Source of the DNA: Sulfuriferula sp.
GTDB lineage: Bacteria; Pseudomonadota; Gammaproteobacteria; Burkholderiales; Sulfuriferulaceae
Assembly (NCBI GenBank): GCA_031291235.1
Contig: JARLJL010000004.1
Span: 1 to 64,000, forward strand
Length of the DNA stretch: 64,000 nucleotides
Direction of reading: 5' to 3'
The notes beneath the pieces were generated by a model. The model worked only from the letters and a program-made list of their open reading frames with translations. It did not search any database and was not told the DNA's origin. Within the stretch, counting starts at the first letter, position 1, and every line of letters begins with the position of its first letter. A program made the translations under genes and the position numbers. Positions 34,964-44,118 of the stretch are shown here, piece after piece.

Positions 34964-36813
34964 GTCAAACTTACCCTTTGCTGGAACGCATTAACAACCC
35001 GCAGGATCTGCGCGAACTGACGCGCGACGAATTACCCGAACTGGCACAGGAATTACGCGATTTCATGCTGACCAGTATCGCCGGAACGGGTGGTCATTTC
35101 GCTTCCAATTTCGGTGCCGTCGAGCTCTCCATCGCCCTGCATTACGTATTCAATACGCCGGACGACCGGCTGGTGTGGGATGTCGGCCACCAGAGTTATC
35201 CGCACAAAATCCTTACCGGCCGCCGTGCAGCGATGGCCGGCTTGCGCAAGGCCGGCGGCATTGCCGGCTTCCCGAAACGGGAAGAAAGCGAATTCGACAC
35301 CTTCGGCACCGGCCACTCCAGCACCTCCATCTCCGCCGCGCTGGGCATGGCTGTTGCAGCGAAACTGGCCGGGCTGGAGCGTCGCGCGGTCGCCATCATC
35401 GGCGACGGCGCCATGACCGCGGGCATGGCATTCGAAGCACTGAACAATGCCGGCGACATGGATACCAACCTGCTGGTTATCCTGAACGATAACGATATGT
35501 CGATCTCGCCTAACGTAGGCGCGCTCAACAATTATCTGGCCCGCCTCATGTCCGGCAAATTCTACGCCGCAGCACGCCGCGCCAGCGAAAAAGTGCTGGC
35601 GCACATGCCGCCCATGCTCGAGCTGGCCAAGCGCGCGGAAGAGCACGTCAAGGGCTTCGTCACGCCCAGCACCCTGTTCGAGGAATTCGGCTTCAACTAC
35701 ATTGGCCCGATAGACGGCCACGACCTCAACGTACTGGTCGATACGCTGAGCAATATTCGACGTCTGAGCGGCCCGCAATTCCTGCATGTCGTGACAAAAA
35801 AAGGCAAAGGCTATGCGCCTGCCGAAGACAATTCCTGCCTTTATCACGGCGTCGGTCCGTTCAATCCTGAACTGGGCGTGCTCGAAAAACCCGTCATCAA
35901 GCCCACCTATACGCAAGTGTTCAGCGACTGGCTATGCGACATGGCGGCTGTCGAACCTCGCCTCATCGGCATTACCCCCGCCATGCGCGAAGGCTCCGGT
36001 CTGGTGCAGTTTTCCGAGCAATATCCGCAACGCTATTTCGATGTCGGCATCGCCGAGCAGCATGCGCTGACGTTTGCCGCCGGCCTTGCTGCCGACGGCT
36101 ACAAGCCGGTAGTCGCCATTTACTCCACTTTTTTGCAACGCGCCTACGATCAGCTCATCCACGATATTGCGTTGCAAAATCTGCCGGTCGTATTCGCCAT
36201 AGACCGTGCCGGTCTGGTCGGCGCGGACGGCCCCACGCATGCCGGCAGTTTCGATCTCAGTTATTTGCGCTGCATACCCAACATGACGGTCATGGCGCCT
36301 TCCGACGAGAACGAATGCCGCCAGATGCTGTACACCGCCATGCAACTGGATACCCCCAGCGCGGTACGCTACCCGCGCGGCACCGGCTCTGGCGCGACGA
36401 TCGATCCCGTCATGCAGATGTTGCCCGTCGGCAAAGGGGTAATGCGCCGTCAGGGGCAACGCGTGGCCTTGCTCGCGTTCGGCAGCATGGTCGCACCGGC
36501 GCTGGCAGCGGCGGAAAAGCTGGATGCCAGCGTCGCCGACATGCGCTTTGTGAAACCAATTGATCAAACGCTGATCCAATTATTGGCAAGCAGCCATGAC
36601 CTGATCGTCACGCTGGAAGAAAATGCGATCATGGGCGGCGCCGGCAGTGCAGTCAGCGAATGCCTGCACGAATTGGGACTGAGCACGCGCGTAATCCAGT
36701 GCGGTCTGCCCGACCGCTATATCGATCACGGCGACCACGCGCAAATGCTGCACGCATGCGGTCTGGATGCCGACGGTATTATTGCCGCCGTCAACCGCGC
36801 CTTACCCGAGTAG
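34960..36813 (+). CDS. dxs: 1-deoxy-D-xylulose-5-phosphate synthase
   Basis: A 617-residue thiamine-diphosphate enzyme catalysing the first step of the MEP isoprenoid pathway (pyruvate plus glyceraldehyde 3-phosphate). Seen are [18 protein letters not shown], the ThDP motif [18 protein letters not shown] (about 148-165) with [14 protein letters not shown], and the transketolase part [18 protein letters not shown]. It starts at TTG 34960, overlapping the ispA stop (TTGA), so it depends on translational coupling; I see no better ATG in the conserved N-terminus. Confidence 0.96.
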   Translation: MSQTYPLLERINNPQDLRELTRDELPELAQELRDFMLTSIAGTGGHFASNFGAVELSIALHYVFNTPDDRLVWDVGHQSYPHKILTGRRAAMAGLRKAGGIAGFPKREESEFDTFGTGHSSTSISAALGMAVAAKLAGLERRAVAIIGDGAMTAGMAFEALNNAGDMDTNLLVILNDNDMSISPNVGALNNYLARLMSGKFYAAARRASEKVLAHMPPMLELAKRAEEHVKGFVTPSTLFEEFGFNYIGPIDGHDLNVLVDTLSNIRRLSGPQFLHVVTKKGKGYAPAEDNSCLYHGVGPFNPELGVLEKPVIKPTYTQVFSDWLCDMAAVEPRLIGITPAMREGSGLVQFSEQYPQRYFDVGIAEQHALTFAAGLAADGYKPVVAIYSTFLQRAYDQLIHDIALQNLPVVFAIDRAGLVGADGPTHAGSFDLSYLRCIPNMTVMAPSDENECRQMLYTAMQLDTPSAVRYPRGTGSGATIDPVMQMLPVGKGVMRRQGQRVALLAFGSMVAPALAAAEKLDASVADMRFVKPIDQTLIQLLASSHDLIVTLEENAIMGGAGSAVSECLHELGLSTRVIQCGLPDRYIDHGDHAQMLHACGLDADGIIAAVNRALPE

Positions 36814-36875
36814 TTTACTCAAGTATTAGCGCGCGCTATACTGAACGAATATATTAGCCTTACACAGGAATAAAC

Positions 36876-37685
36876 ATGAACAACTGTTGTGACATCACCG
36901 CACCGATGCCGGATGTACAAAATTACGCGGATACGCGCCAGATAGCCATCAACAAGGTAGGCATCAAATCGATCCGCCATCCGGTCAAAGTGGCAGACAA
37001 GAGCAGCGGTGTGCAGCACACCATTGCCAATTTCAACATGTATGTGTTCCTGCCGCACAATTTCAAGGGCACGCACATGTCGCGCTTTGTGGAGATACTC
37101 AACACCAACGAACGCGAGATTTCCATCGAGAATTTCGAATCCATACTGCGCCAGATGGTGCAACGTCTGGAAGCGGAATCCGGTTACATCGAAATGAGTT
37201 TTCCGTATTTCATCAACAAGACCGCGCCCGTTTCCGGCGTGCAGAGCCTGATGGATTACGACGTCACGCTGATCGGCGCAATCGAGAACGGCCAGTACGT
37301 GCACACCACCAAGGTCGTGGTGCCGGTCACCAGCCTGTGCCCGTGCTCGAAGAAAATCTCCGAATACGGTGCGCACAACCAGCGCTCGCACGTGACCATC
37401 AGCGCGCGTACCAACGATTTCATGTGGATAGAAGACATCGTCGCGGTGGCCGAGAAACAGGCTTCCTGCGAACTGTACGGCTTGCTGAAACGTCCGGATG
37501 AAAAATTCGTCACCGAACGCGCCTACGACAATCCCAAATTCGTCGAAGACATGGTGCGCGATGTGGCAGCAGCGCTGGATAGAGAGCCGCGCGTAGACAG
37601 TTATGTAGTGGAAAGCGAAAATTTCGAATCCATACACAATCACTCAGCCTATGCATTGATCGAACGCGACAAACACAAACCCTGA
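36876..37685 (+). CDS. folE2: GTP cyclohydrolase I type 2 (FolE2)
   Basis: A 269-residue type IB GTP cyclohydrolase, converting GTP to dihydroneopterin triphosphate for folate or queuosine synthesis. The motifs are [26 protein letters not shown], the Cys-containing [20 protein letters not shown] (about residues 149-168) and [10 protein letters not shown]. FolE2 enzymes work with metals other than zinc, and in some bacteria are induced under zinc limitation; no Zur-like site is obvious upstream. AGGAA (36,865-36,869) is the ribosome site. Confidence 0.95.
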   Translation: MNNCCDITAPMPDVQNYADTRQIAINKVGIKSIRHPVKVADKSSGVQHTIANFNMYVFLPHNFKGTHMSRFVEILNTNEREISIENFESILRQMVQRLEAESGYIEMSFPYFINKTAPVSGVQSLMDYDVTLIGAIENGQYVHTTKVVVPVTSLCPCSKKISEYGAHNQRSHVTISARTNDFMWIEDIVAVAEKQASCELYGLLKRPDEKFVTERAYDNPKFVEDMVRDVAAALDREPRVDSYVVESENFESIHNHSAYALIERDKHKP

Positions 37686-37697
37686 AAGTACATCGCC

Positions 37698-38408
37698 ATG
37701 AAACCCGTAGCCATTTTTCGCCACGTACAAATTGAAGGTGCCGGTTATTTTTCCGAATTTCTGGATCGGCATGAAATTCCATTCGTGATGATCAATGTCG
37801 ATGAAAACGCATCTGTTCCCGCTGACCCGACAGCGTATTCAGGTCTGGTCTTCATGGGCGGCAGCATGAGCGTCAACGACCCGTTGCCGTGGATACCGCA
37901 CACGCTGCAACTGATACGCAACGCTGTCGCTGCCGACATACCCGTGCTTGGTCACTGCCTCGGCGGCCAGCTCATTTCCAAAGCGCTGGGTGCAACCGTC
38001 AGCCTCAACCCGGTCAAGGAAATAGGCTGGGGCGAAGTCTACGCCAGCGATAACGACAACGCCCGCGCCTGGCTGGACGGACTCGGCCAGTTCACCAGCT
38101 TTCACTGGCACGGCGAGACTTTCAGCCTGCCCCAAGGTGCAACGCACATCATGAAAAGCGCCTGGTGCGACAATCAGGCTTACGTCATCGGCAAAACGCT
38201 GGCCATGCAATGCCACGTCGAAATGACCGCAGACATGGTAGCCGCCTGGTGTCGGCACGGCGCAAACGAAATCAATGACGCGATTGCCAGCCCCGGCGTA
38301 CAAACGCCGGACCAGATACAAATCGGCATGCAAACCCGTCTCGCCGACCTCAACCGAGTAGCTGACCGCCTTTACAGCCGCTGGATCAAGGGCCTGCCGC
38401 AACAATGA
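37698..38408 (+). CDS. Class I glutamine amidotransferase-like protein
   Basis: 236 residues with the class I GATase fold. The nucleophile elbow is PVLGHCLGGQLISKALGA (Cys at about residue 93), and HWHGETFSLP with AMQCHVEMT supplies the His/Glu part of the triad. Stand-alone GATases of this type are related to the GuaA glutaminase half and often act on small peptides or gamma-glutamyl compounds; the substrate is unknown. It lies 12 bases after folE2 and overlaps the next small gene by four bases. Confidence 0.88.
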   Translation: MKPVAIFRHVQIEGAGYFSEFLDRHEIPFVMINVDENASVPADPTAYSGLVFMGGSMSVNDPLPWIPHTLQLIRNAVAADIPVLGHCLGGQLISKALGATVSLNPVKEIGWGEVYASDNDNARAWLDGLGQFTSFHWHGETFSLPQGATHIMKSAWCDNQAYVIGKTLAMQCHVEMTADMVAAWCRHGANEINDAIASPGVQTPDQIQIGMQTRLADLNRVADRLYSRWIKGLPQQ

Positions 38409-38665
38409 GCGCTCCCCTGATCGGACCCGACCAACTCCGCGAGTTGATCGGGCTGAGTTTCATGTGGAAGAACGAACGCTATACTGCCATCGAGATTATC
38501 GATCACCCCCCGGCCCTGATCGCACAAAAACACATCCCCGCGTCCGTTATTCAGTCTGATGTGCACGGCCGCGCCCATCGTCAGATCAGTGCATCCGTCA
38601 GCATCCCCATCTATTCTGCCGACGGATTGCAACTGCATCCCGAATTTCTCCTCATTAAATTCTGA
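38405..38665 (+). CDS. Small hypothetical protein
   Basis: An 86-residue soluble protein (MSAPLIGPDQLRELIGLSFM, then WKNERYTAIEIIDHPPALIA). The compact beta-rich sequence with a C-terminal FLLIKF is not assigned to a family by me. Its start overlaps the amidotransferase stop (ATGA), so it is translated in the same operon. Confidence 0.65.
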   Translation: MSAPLIGPDQLRELIGLSFMWKNERYTAIEIIDHPPALIAQKHIPASVIQSDVHGRAHRQISASVSIPIYSADGLQLHPEFLLIKF

Positions 38666-38687
38666 AATGTTTTATCCGTTTACTTCC

Positions 38688-38715
38688 TTGACGGAATTAT
38701 GAAATCCAGTATAAT
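38688..38715 (+). promoter_or_regulatory. Promoter of the tRNA-Lys pair
   Basis: TTGACG (38,688-38,693) and TATAAT (38,710-38,715) are 16 bases apart, followed by GCGG, a GC-rich discriminator of the kind seen at stringently controlled stable-RNA promoters. The first tRNA starts 14 bases further on. Confidence 0.75.
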
Positions 38716-38729
38716 TGCGGCTCTCAACC

Positions 38730-38805
38730 GGGTCGGTAGCTCAGTCGGTAGAGCAGCGGACTTTTAATCCGTTTGTCGCGGGTTCGAATCCCGCCCGACC
38801 CACCA
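38730..38805 (+). tRNA. tRNA-Lys (anticodon UUU)
   Basis: A 76-nt cloverleaf: acceptor GGGTCGG/CCGACCC, D-arm GCTCAGTCGGTAGAGC, anticodon loop CTTTTAA (TTT, Lys), T-arm GCGGGTTCGAATCCCGC, and an encoded A-CCA end (38,802-38,805). Confidence 0.97.
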
Positions 38806-38856
38806 GCAACACCTCCAAATTAAAAGTCAGTCTGATACTCCCTGGCCTTTTGCATT

Positions 38857-38932
38857 GGGTTGGTAGCTCAGTTGGTAGAGCAGCGGACTCTTAATCCGTT
38901 TGTCGTGGGTTCGACCCCCACCCAGCCCACCA
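38857..38932 (+). tRNA. tRNA-Lys (anticodon CUU)
   Basis: A 76-nt cloverleaf: acceptor GGGTTGG/CCAGCCC (one G-T pair), D-arm GCTCAGTTGGTAGAGC, anticodon loop CTCTTAA (CTT, Lys), T-arm GTGGGTTCGACCCCCAC, and encoded ACCA. Its body is almost identical to the tRNA-Lys(UUU) 51 bases upstream, suggesting tandem duplication and anticodon change. The two probably share one transcript. Confidence 0.96.
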
Positions 38933-38938
38933 AAAACT

Positions 38939-38968
38939 TAAGGCTTGCGCATGGCAAGCCTTATTTTT
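38939..38968 (+). terminator. Rho-independent terminator of the tRNA transcript
   Basis: AAGGCTTGC (38,940-38,948) and GCAAGCCTT (38,954-38,962) form a perfect nine-pair stem with a five-base loop, followed by ATTTTTAT. It starts seven bases after the second tRNA. Confidence 0.9.
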
Positions 38969-38996
38969 ATCTACTACACTACCACTACCGCCAGAA

Positions 38997-39242
38997 TCAA
39001 ACCATCACTGGCGATGTCAGTATCGTTAACGCCATTTGCGCGTGTTCGGCCACTTCCCTGCCCAAGTCCGTCAAATACCCACCGTCTTTCTGCGTAATCA
39101 GCCCCTTGTCATGTAATCGCGCCGTTGCGGCAATCACTGCCGGATCGGCATTTTTATGTACTTTGACCCCTTGCTGCGTAGTGTCCAGATCGTATCGCAA
39201 TAACGCATTCAATTCATCGACCAGATCCTCGGTATAAAACAT
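38997..39242 (-). CDS. TIGR02647-type small protein (putative DNA-binding)
   Basis: 81 residues: LNALLRYDLDTTQQGVKVHK, then ADPAVIAATARLHDKGLITQ and DGGYLTDLGREVAEHAQMAL. This matches the short TIGR02647 family, whose winged-helix-like layout suggests DNA binding but whose role is unknown. AAGGAG (complement of 39,247-39,252) lies before the ATG. Confidence 0.8.
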   Translation of the reverse strand: MFYTEDLVDELNALLRYDLDTTQQGVKVHKNADPAVIAATARLHDKGLITQKDGGYLTDLGREVAEHAQMALTILTSPVMV

Positions 39243-39422
39243 GGCAACTCCTTATTAATGTGGAATCTCGGGTATCGGAAGCAATATCATGTGCCGCTCT
39301 TTCACAGTAGCCCACTCGTATGCTTGCGTCAAATAAAAGCGGTGCATGGCATATGGATACACCCCTGCATTTCAGGTATCCTTAACCAGTTTTTAACTGT
39401 CATTCAGCATGCTGGGCACATT

Positions 39423-40490
39423 ATGGGTTTGTTCGATTTTTTAGGTTTCAACAAGTTGCCGGCAGGTATCATCAATAGCAGCCTGCTGATAACGGATGCC
39501 GCCACACTGGCGCGCGCGGGAAAGTTCGTCGACGCGCTGCAGGCCAAGTTTCACAACGTCGCCATTGCACTGATCGACACACCGGCGCATCTACCCGCAC
39601 TGCCGCATCTGGTACTACCGGAAGACGTAGCGACAGCAACAGCACGCCTACAAAAAATACAGCCGCAACGATTAATCGTGCTCGGCGTTAACGCGCGTTA
39701 TGCCGCGCTGGCCAAAGCTGCCGACTGCCCGCGATTCTGGATTAACGCGCGCGATAGCGATGCAGCCGAAGCCGGTTGCCAGATCATCACCGCCAGCTAT
39801 GGCGGCCTCAATACGGCTAATGCGCAAGTCACCGGCGACCCGCTGGCGGAGCTGGAAAGCCTGCCGCAAATCACCGTCGATACCGAATTGTGCCAACGCT
39901 TCAAGGAACAGCACGAAAGCGGCCGCTGGCTAGGCTACTTTGCAGCCACAGGCGAAAACGAGGAAGACATTGCCTACGCCTTATTCAGCCGGGCGATACG
40001 CCACAAGATGGGCCTGATGCTGCTGGCGCCGCGCGATCCGGCGCGTTGCGAGCCGGTATACCGCGAATCGATCAAATACCGTTTGCAGACCATACGCCAC
40101 CAGCGTCTGTCGACCTCGTTCGTACCGATCAAAACACGCGTCTATTACGTCGAACAGACCCAGCCGCTGGCTGCTTTCTATGCCTGCGTGGATTTTGTGG
40201 TAGCCGGGGCAACCCTGCACGCCGACGCCAAAAACCCGCCCGACATACTGACGCCGATACTGCACGGCAAACCGGTCCTGGTCGGCGCGGCGCACCGCAA
40301 GGTACCGCTGCTGGCGGCAGCCGTCGATGCCGGCGTGGTGCTCGCGGGTATGGATAGCGAACAGATATTCGCCCATATCAAAGCCTTGCTCGACGATCCC
40401 GATTACGGCGCAAACGTCGCCTCCCGTGCGCGCGACTGGCTCAATATGCAGCCCGGCGCATTGGGACGCGTGCTGGCACTGATCAAATAA
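39423..40490 (+). CDS. KdtA/WaaA-like glycosyltransferase, truncated paralogue
   Basis: 355 residues resembling 3-deoxy-D-manno-octulosonate (Kdo) transferase but about 70 shorter than true WaaA. The C-terminal GT-B half fits: GYFAATGENEEDIAYALFSR, LMLLAPRDPARCEPVY, FYACVDFVVAGATL, then LTPILHGKPVLVGAAHRKVP and a final PGALGRVLALIK. The canonical GGHNPLEP motif is changed to DAKNPPDILTP, and the N-terminal acceptor domain with its membrane anchor is reduced. It is probably a diverged paralogue with another acceptor, or inactive. The next genes (thioredoxin-like, ampD) follow with 3-bp spacing or overlap. Confidence 0.7.
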   Translation: MGLFDFLGFNKLPAGIINSSLLITDAATLARAGKFVDALQAKFHNVAIALIDTPAHLPALPHLVLPEDVATATARLQKIQPQRLIVLGVNARYAALAKAADCPRFWINARDSDAAEAGCQIITASYGGLNTANAQVTGDPLAELESLPQITVDTELCQRFKEQHESGRWLGYFAATGENEEDIAYALFSRAIRHKMGLMLLAPRDPARCEPVYRESIKYRLQTIRHQRLSTSFVPIKTRVYYVEQTQPLAAFYACVDFVVAGATLHADAKNPPDILTPILHGKPVLVGAAHRKVPLLAAAVDAGVVLAGMDSEQIFAHIKALLDDPDYGANVASRARDWLNMQPGALGRVLALIK

Positions 40491-40493
40491 TCC

Positions 40494-40832
40494 ATGCAAA
40501 TTGCGCCGCTGTCCGAATTCGACTTCCATCCGCGGATGGCAGCCAGCCGCGGCGTCAGTCTGGTACTGTTCACTGCGCCGGACTGCGGCAGCTGCAGGGT
40601 ATGGTTGCGCCTTCTGAACCATTTTGACAGCCCGTTGCTGCATCAGGGCTATGTAGTGGATGTACAAATATCGACAGCGCTGGCGCGCGAGTACGATGTG
40701 TTTCATCTGCCCAGCCTGTTTTTATTCGTCGACGGCAAATTTCATGCGCCGCTACATGCCGAAGCCAGGTCGGCGCTACTCGCGCAGGCCATCAGCGCAG
40801 CACTGAACATGCCGGCGCACGAGGAGCCGTGA
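40494..40832 (+). CDS. Thioredoxin-like protein
   Basis: 112 residues with a thioredoxin fold. The redox motif is C-G-S-C in LFTAPDCGSCRVW (about residues 26-38) and the cis-Pro loop is FHLPSLFLFVDGK. There is no signal peptide, so it is cytosolic. It could be a disulfide reductase for a specific partner. It overlaps ampD by four bases (GTGA). Confidence 0.82.
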   Translation: MQIAPLSEFDFHPRMAASRGVSLVLFTAPDCGSCRVWLRLLNHFDSPLLHQGYVVDVQISTALAREYDVFHLPSLFLFVDGKFHAPLHAEARSALLAQAISAALNMPAHEEP

Positions 40833-41362
40833 CCGTGCATATCGACGCCAACGGGGTTGCCGCTCCGGCCCGATTTATCGCGTCGCCGCATTGCGACTGG
40901 CGCGCCCATGCGCATGACGTCCGCCTGATTGTGATCCACAACATTTCATTGCCGCCGGGCGAATTCGGCGGCAACGGCGTCATCGAGCTATTCACCGGAC
41001 GGCTCGACCCGACCGCTCACCCCTATTATGCACAGATCGGCACATTGCGCGTCTCCGCCCATTTTTTCATCCGCCGCGACGGCGAGCTGATACAGTTTGT
41101 ACCGTGCACCAAGCGGGCATGGCACGCCGGCATATCCAGCTGGCAAGGCTGGGAACGCTGCAACGACTACTCGGTCGGCATCGAACTGGAAGGCGACGAC
41201 CACACCCCGTTTACCGATGCCCAATACCGCCAATTGCAGCAGCTGATCGTCGCGCTCAAGGCCGTTTATCCGATTGCCGCCGTTACCGGACACAGCGACA
41301 TCGCCCCGGGACGGAAGACCGATCCGGGGCCGTATTTTGACTGGGCGCGCTGCGAACGCTAG
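40829..41362 (+). CDS. ampD: 1,6-anhydro-N-acetylmuramyl-L-alanine amidase AmpD
   Basis: A 177-residue zinc amidase that removes the peptide from anhydro-muropeptides during cell-wall recycling. Zn ligands appear as His in LIVIHNISLPPGE, and as His and Asp in VTGHSDIAPGRKTDPGPYFD. SVGIELEGDDHTPFTDAQY is the typical central block. Start at GTG 40829, overlapping the preceding stop. It has no signal peptide, in line with cytosolic AmpD. Confidence 0.94.
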   Translation: MTVHIDANGVAAPARFIASPHCDWRAHAHDVRLIVIHNISLPPGEFGGNGVIELFTGRLDPTAHPYYAQIGTLRVSAHFFIRRDGELIQFVPCTKRAWHAGISSWQGWERCNDYSVGIELEGDDHTPFTDAQYRQLQQLIVALKAVYPIAAVTGHSDIAPGRKTDPGPYFDWARCER

Positions 41363-41441
41363 ACTCATCACGGGGCGGCACTATCTACCGGCATTTCCGC
41401 TAATGCCGCCATACCGATAACGAGACAGATCAGGGGCCAAC

Positions 41442-42773
41442 ATGAAACTTTCGACGACTCGCGTTAGTCTGCTCGGCTGGCTGGCCGTACTTGCCGTGGT
41501 TTACGGACTCGTTATTTACTTTGTTTCATTCTACCGTTCGGATTTCGCCGTATTCTACGCATCGCTGCAATTTCTGCTGCACGGTCAGGACATCTATGCG
41601 CCTGTGCCTTTCAATGCCTTCGATCAGATACAGATGCAGCATACCGGCAGACTGACGCTGCACCCTAACCTCAACCCCCCGTTTTTCACATTATTACTGT
41701 CACCGCTCGGCTGGCTGTCCTATCAGGCTGCATTCTGGATATGGTCGCTGATGTCGTTAGGTTTCGGGGCGATCGGCATGACATTGCTGCAACGCGCTGG
41801 CAACAAACGCGATACCGATTACCTGCTGGTCATGCTGATACTGTTATTCGCTTATTTTCCGACGCTTACCAATATACTAATCGGACAAACGGCATTGCTG
41901 ATCTTCATGCTGGTAACAGGCGGCTGGATCGCGGCGCAACAAGGGCGAGAACGCCTGAGCGGAATACTGCTGGGACTGGCTTTCGCAATCAAATTATTCC
42001 TCGGTCTGTTTCTAGTCTACTTCCTGTTGCAACGCCGCTGGCGGCTGACTACGTGGTTTCTGGTCGCGATGGCGGCAAGCGGGCTACTGGGTCTGGCTAC
42101 GCTCGGATCCGACGCCTACCGGCACTATCTGCAAGCGCTCGACAGCGTTACCTGGCAATCCTCGAACTGGAACGCATCGGCATACGGTTTCTTCAGCCGC
42201 ATATTCGGCGGCTCGGAAAACAGGCCGCTGTTCAACGCACCTGTACTCGGCAAAGCCTTGTATTACCTGCTGGCAGCAATGCTGATAGCCATGCTGGCTT
42301 GGCTGCTGCGGCGCAATCAGCAAATCGTACCGGGCGTACGCGACGATCTCGGATTTTCATTCACCCTGGTCGCCGCATTACTGATCTCGCCGCTGGGCTG
42401 GATGTATTACTTCCCGTTATTGCTGCTACCTTTCTTCGTACTGTTCCGCCTGACCCATACCTATCGGTTGCCGTGGCAATTCAGATTTGCCCTGTTGCTG
42501 GCGTTACTTGCCAGCAGCTTCTCGCAACTGCTCACCCCAGCCGCAGAAAACAGCCAGACGGCATTCACTTTATCGGCCTATTATTTCTATGCGTTGCTTG
42601 CCCTGGGCTGTCTGATTATTGTCGCCAACGTGATACTGCAAGGCAAACGGGCCGTCGAAACAGACACCGCAGAGCAGGAGCGCGCCCAGTTGTTATCGAC
42701 CTTTCTGATACTCGTGCTGTATTACGCGGTAACCGGCGCTATTTTTGCCGTGTCGAAAATTCACGCTAGCTGA
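41442..42773 (+). CDS. GT87-type polyprenol-linked mannosyltransferase-like membrane protein
   Basis: 443 residues with about ten to twelve membrane spans, resembling the DUF2029/GT87 family. An acidic residue early after the first span (SFYRSDFAVFYASLQFLLHG) and HPNLNPPFFTLLLSPLGWLS are typical of this GT-C fold. Such enzymes transfer sugars from polyprenyl carriers on the periplasmic face. It lies directly upstream of the Tad locus, but a role in pilin glycosylation is only a possibility. Confidence 0.78.
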   Translation: MKLSTTRVSLLGWLAVLAVVYGLVIYFVSFYRSDFAVFYASLQFLLHGQDIYAPVPFNAFDQIQMQHTGRLTLHPNLNPPFFTLLLSPLGWLSYQAAFWIWSLMSLGFGAIGMTLLQRAGNKRDTDYLLVMLILLFAYFPTLTNILIGQTALLIFMLVTGGWIAAQQGRERLSGILLGLAFAIKLFLGLFLVYFLLQRRWRLTTWFLVAMAASGLLGLATLGSDAYRHYLQALDSVTWQSSNWNASAYGFFSRIFGGSENRPLFNAPVLGKALYYLLAAMLIAMLAWLLRRNQQIVPGVRDDLGFSFTLVAALLISPLGWMYYFPLLLLPFFVLFRLTHTYRLPWQFRFALLLALLASSFSQLLTPAAENSQTAFTLSAYYFYALLALGCLIIVANVILQGKRAVETDTAEQERAQLLSTFLILVLYYAVTGAIFAVSKIHAS

Positions 42774-42920
42774 CCCTGTCTCGTCTGTTGCAAATCGTCG
42801 AGGCTATGCAAACGCAAAATCGCGCACCGGTTTGGCATTCACAAAACGATGGCGAATTGCCTGCAATTGCTGATGTTCCCTCGCTATATTGAAACCAGCG
42901 AAACTTTTCATACAAAATAG

Positions 42921-42935
42921 TACGAAAATATCGTA
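42921..42935. promoter_or_regulatory. Inverted repeat ahead of flp1
   Basis: TACGA-AAATA-TCGTA, about 40 bases before ATG 42977, in the AT-rich gap that must contain the main Tad promoter. TAGTACG occurs at 42,919 and again at 42,943. No clear sigma70 boxes are seen. Confidence 0.25.
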
Positions 42936-42976
42936 GCGTTGTTAGTACGTTTATCAATCACAAAAGGAGAGGTGTC

Positions 42977-43156
42977 ATGCAAAAGCTAATTCATGGGGTT
43001 CAGCGTTTCTGGAAGGAAGAGGCCGGCGTCACTGCAATTGAATATGGTCTGATTGCATCGCTGATCGCCGTAGTCATTATTACTGCCGTAACGCTGGTAG
43101 GCACCAATCTGCGGGACGTCTTCAATTTCATCGCATCGAAACTGCACACAACTTAA
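42977..43156 (+). CDS. flp: Flp-type prepilin 1
   Basis: A 59-residue type IVb prepilin, the major subunit of Tad pili. The prepilin peptidase site lies after G17 (EEAG/VTAIEYG), with E22-Y23 at the +5/+6 positions. The single hydrophobic helix is LIASLIAVVIITAVTLVG. AAAGGAGAGG (42,963-42,972) is a strong ribosome site. A ten-pair stem-loop follows it (43,181-43,211). Confidence 0.95.
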   Translation: MQKLIHGVQRFWKEEAGVTAIEYGLIASLIAVVIITAVTLVGTNLRDVFNFIASKLHTT

Positions 43157-43180
43157 TTAGATTATTGGGCGGATGCGAGG

Positions 43181-43211
43181 AGGGTTAACGGCGATTGCAT
43201 GCGTTAACCCT
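43181..43211 (+). terminator. Strong stem-loop between flp1 and flp2
   Basis: AGGGTTAACG (43,181-43,190) pairs perfectly with CGTTAACCCT (43,202-43,211) around an 11-base loop. No T-run follows. Such structures after the major pilin gene often stabilise its mRNA or partially terminate transcription, so the pilin is made in excess over the machinery genes. Confidence 0.55.
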
Positions 43212-43291
43212 GTGAGTACCGTCGTGGGCATTACTCACATATAACAAGAAGAATTTGCACAACGATTATAACAACATGCAAAGGATCAATT

Positions 43292-43483
43292 ATGCGTCGC
43301 ATTCAATCTGGTTTAGGCACTTTGCTGCAGGATGAATCGGGCGTCACGGCAATCGAATATGCGCTGGTCGCTTCCCTGATTGCCGTTGTTATTCTAAGTG
43401 CAATAGCGACATTGGGTAATACGTTGCAGGCGCTCTGGGACAGAGTTGCCGGATGCGTTGCAAACCCATCGAGCTGTGCCTGA
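43292..43483 (+). CDS. Flp-type prepilin 2
   Basis: 63 residues, a second Flp-like prepilin. The cleavage site is after G17 (DESG/VTAIEYA), followed by the helix LVASLIAVVILSAIATLG. The C-terminus has two Cys (RVAGCVANPSSCA) absent from Flp1, which could form a disulfide loop. It is a minor or alternative pilin of the same locus. Confidence 0.93.
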   Translation: MRRIQSGLGTLLQDESGVTAIEYALVASLIAVVILSAIATLGNTLQALWDRVAGCVANPSSCA

Positions 43484-43510
43484 AAAATGCAACACAAATA
43501 CTGAAAACAA

Positions 43511-44038
43511 ATGAATGAGACAAGCACAGTATTGTTAATCGGTTTACTGGCGATAGCCACGTGGCACGATGTACGTAGCCACCGCATTCCTAACGCCCTC
43601 ATTCTGACTGGCTGGATCAGCGGCGTGTTATTAAGCGCCGGACTGAACGGAATGACAGGGATTGCCAGTGCGATAGCCGGCGGCATCATCGGCTTGGCGG
43701 CATTGCTGCCCTTTTATCTGATACGCACGCTGGGTGCTGGCGATGTAAAACTGATGGCGGTCGTCGGCGTATTTCTCGGACCGGGCGGGGTATTGATGGC
43801 GATATTAGGCACGTTTCTCGCCGGCGGCATCATGGCGCTGGTTATGGCAATACGCATGGGAACGGCATCCCGCCTGTTGCAGAACGTCAAACTGATGCTG
43901 TTTGGCGTCGCCGTAAAAATAAGTGCAGGTCAGGCGCCGATCATAAATGACCCGCCTGTATCGGTAGGCAAGCTGCCGTATGCAGCAGCAATCAGTGTCG
44001 GGACTTTGGGTTACCTGATTTGGCAACATACAGGATAA
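43511..44038 (+). CDS. tadV: Prepilin peptidase TadV/CpaA (A24 family)
   Basis: A 175-residue membrane aspartic peptidase that cleaves Flp and the TadE/F pseudopilins. The two catalytic aspartates are D20 (TWHDVRSHRIPN) and D78 (GAGDVK, the GxGD motif). About six hydrophobic spans; the N-methylating domain is absent, as in other CpaA/TadV proteins. It lies 28 bases after flp2. Confidence 0.93.
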   Translation: MNETSTVLLIGLLAIATWHDVRSHRIPNALILTGWISGVLLSAGLNGMTGIASAIAGGIIGLAALLPFYLIRTLGAGDVKLMAVVGVFLGPGGVLMAILGTFLAGGIMALVMAIRMGTASRLLQNVKLMLFGVAVKISAGQAPIINDPPVSVGKLPYAAAISVGTLGYLIWQHTG

Positions 44039-44118
44039 ACAGAACAATTTAGCATCAAGCTGCAAAATCTGCAGCAAACGAAGTTTGCCGAATAATTACA
44101 ACTTAAGAGCGGACGGAA

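Noticed and set aside
35053..35916. 287-codon minus-strand frame inside dxs
   Set aside because: Antisense of strongly conserved dxs sequence; no independent support.
38860..39237. 125-codon plus-strand frame starting inside the second tRNA
   Set aside because: It overlaps tRNA-Lys and its terminator and is antisense to the TIGR02647-type gene.
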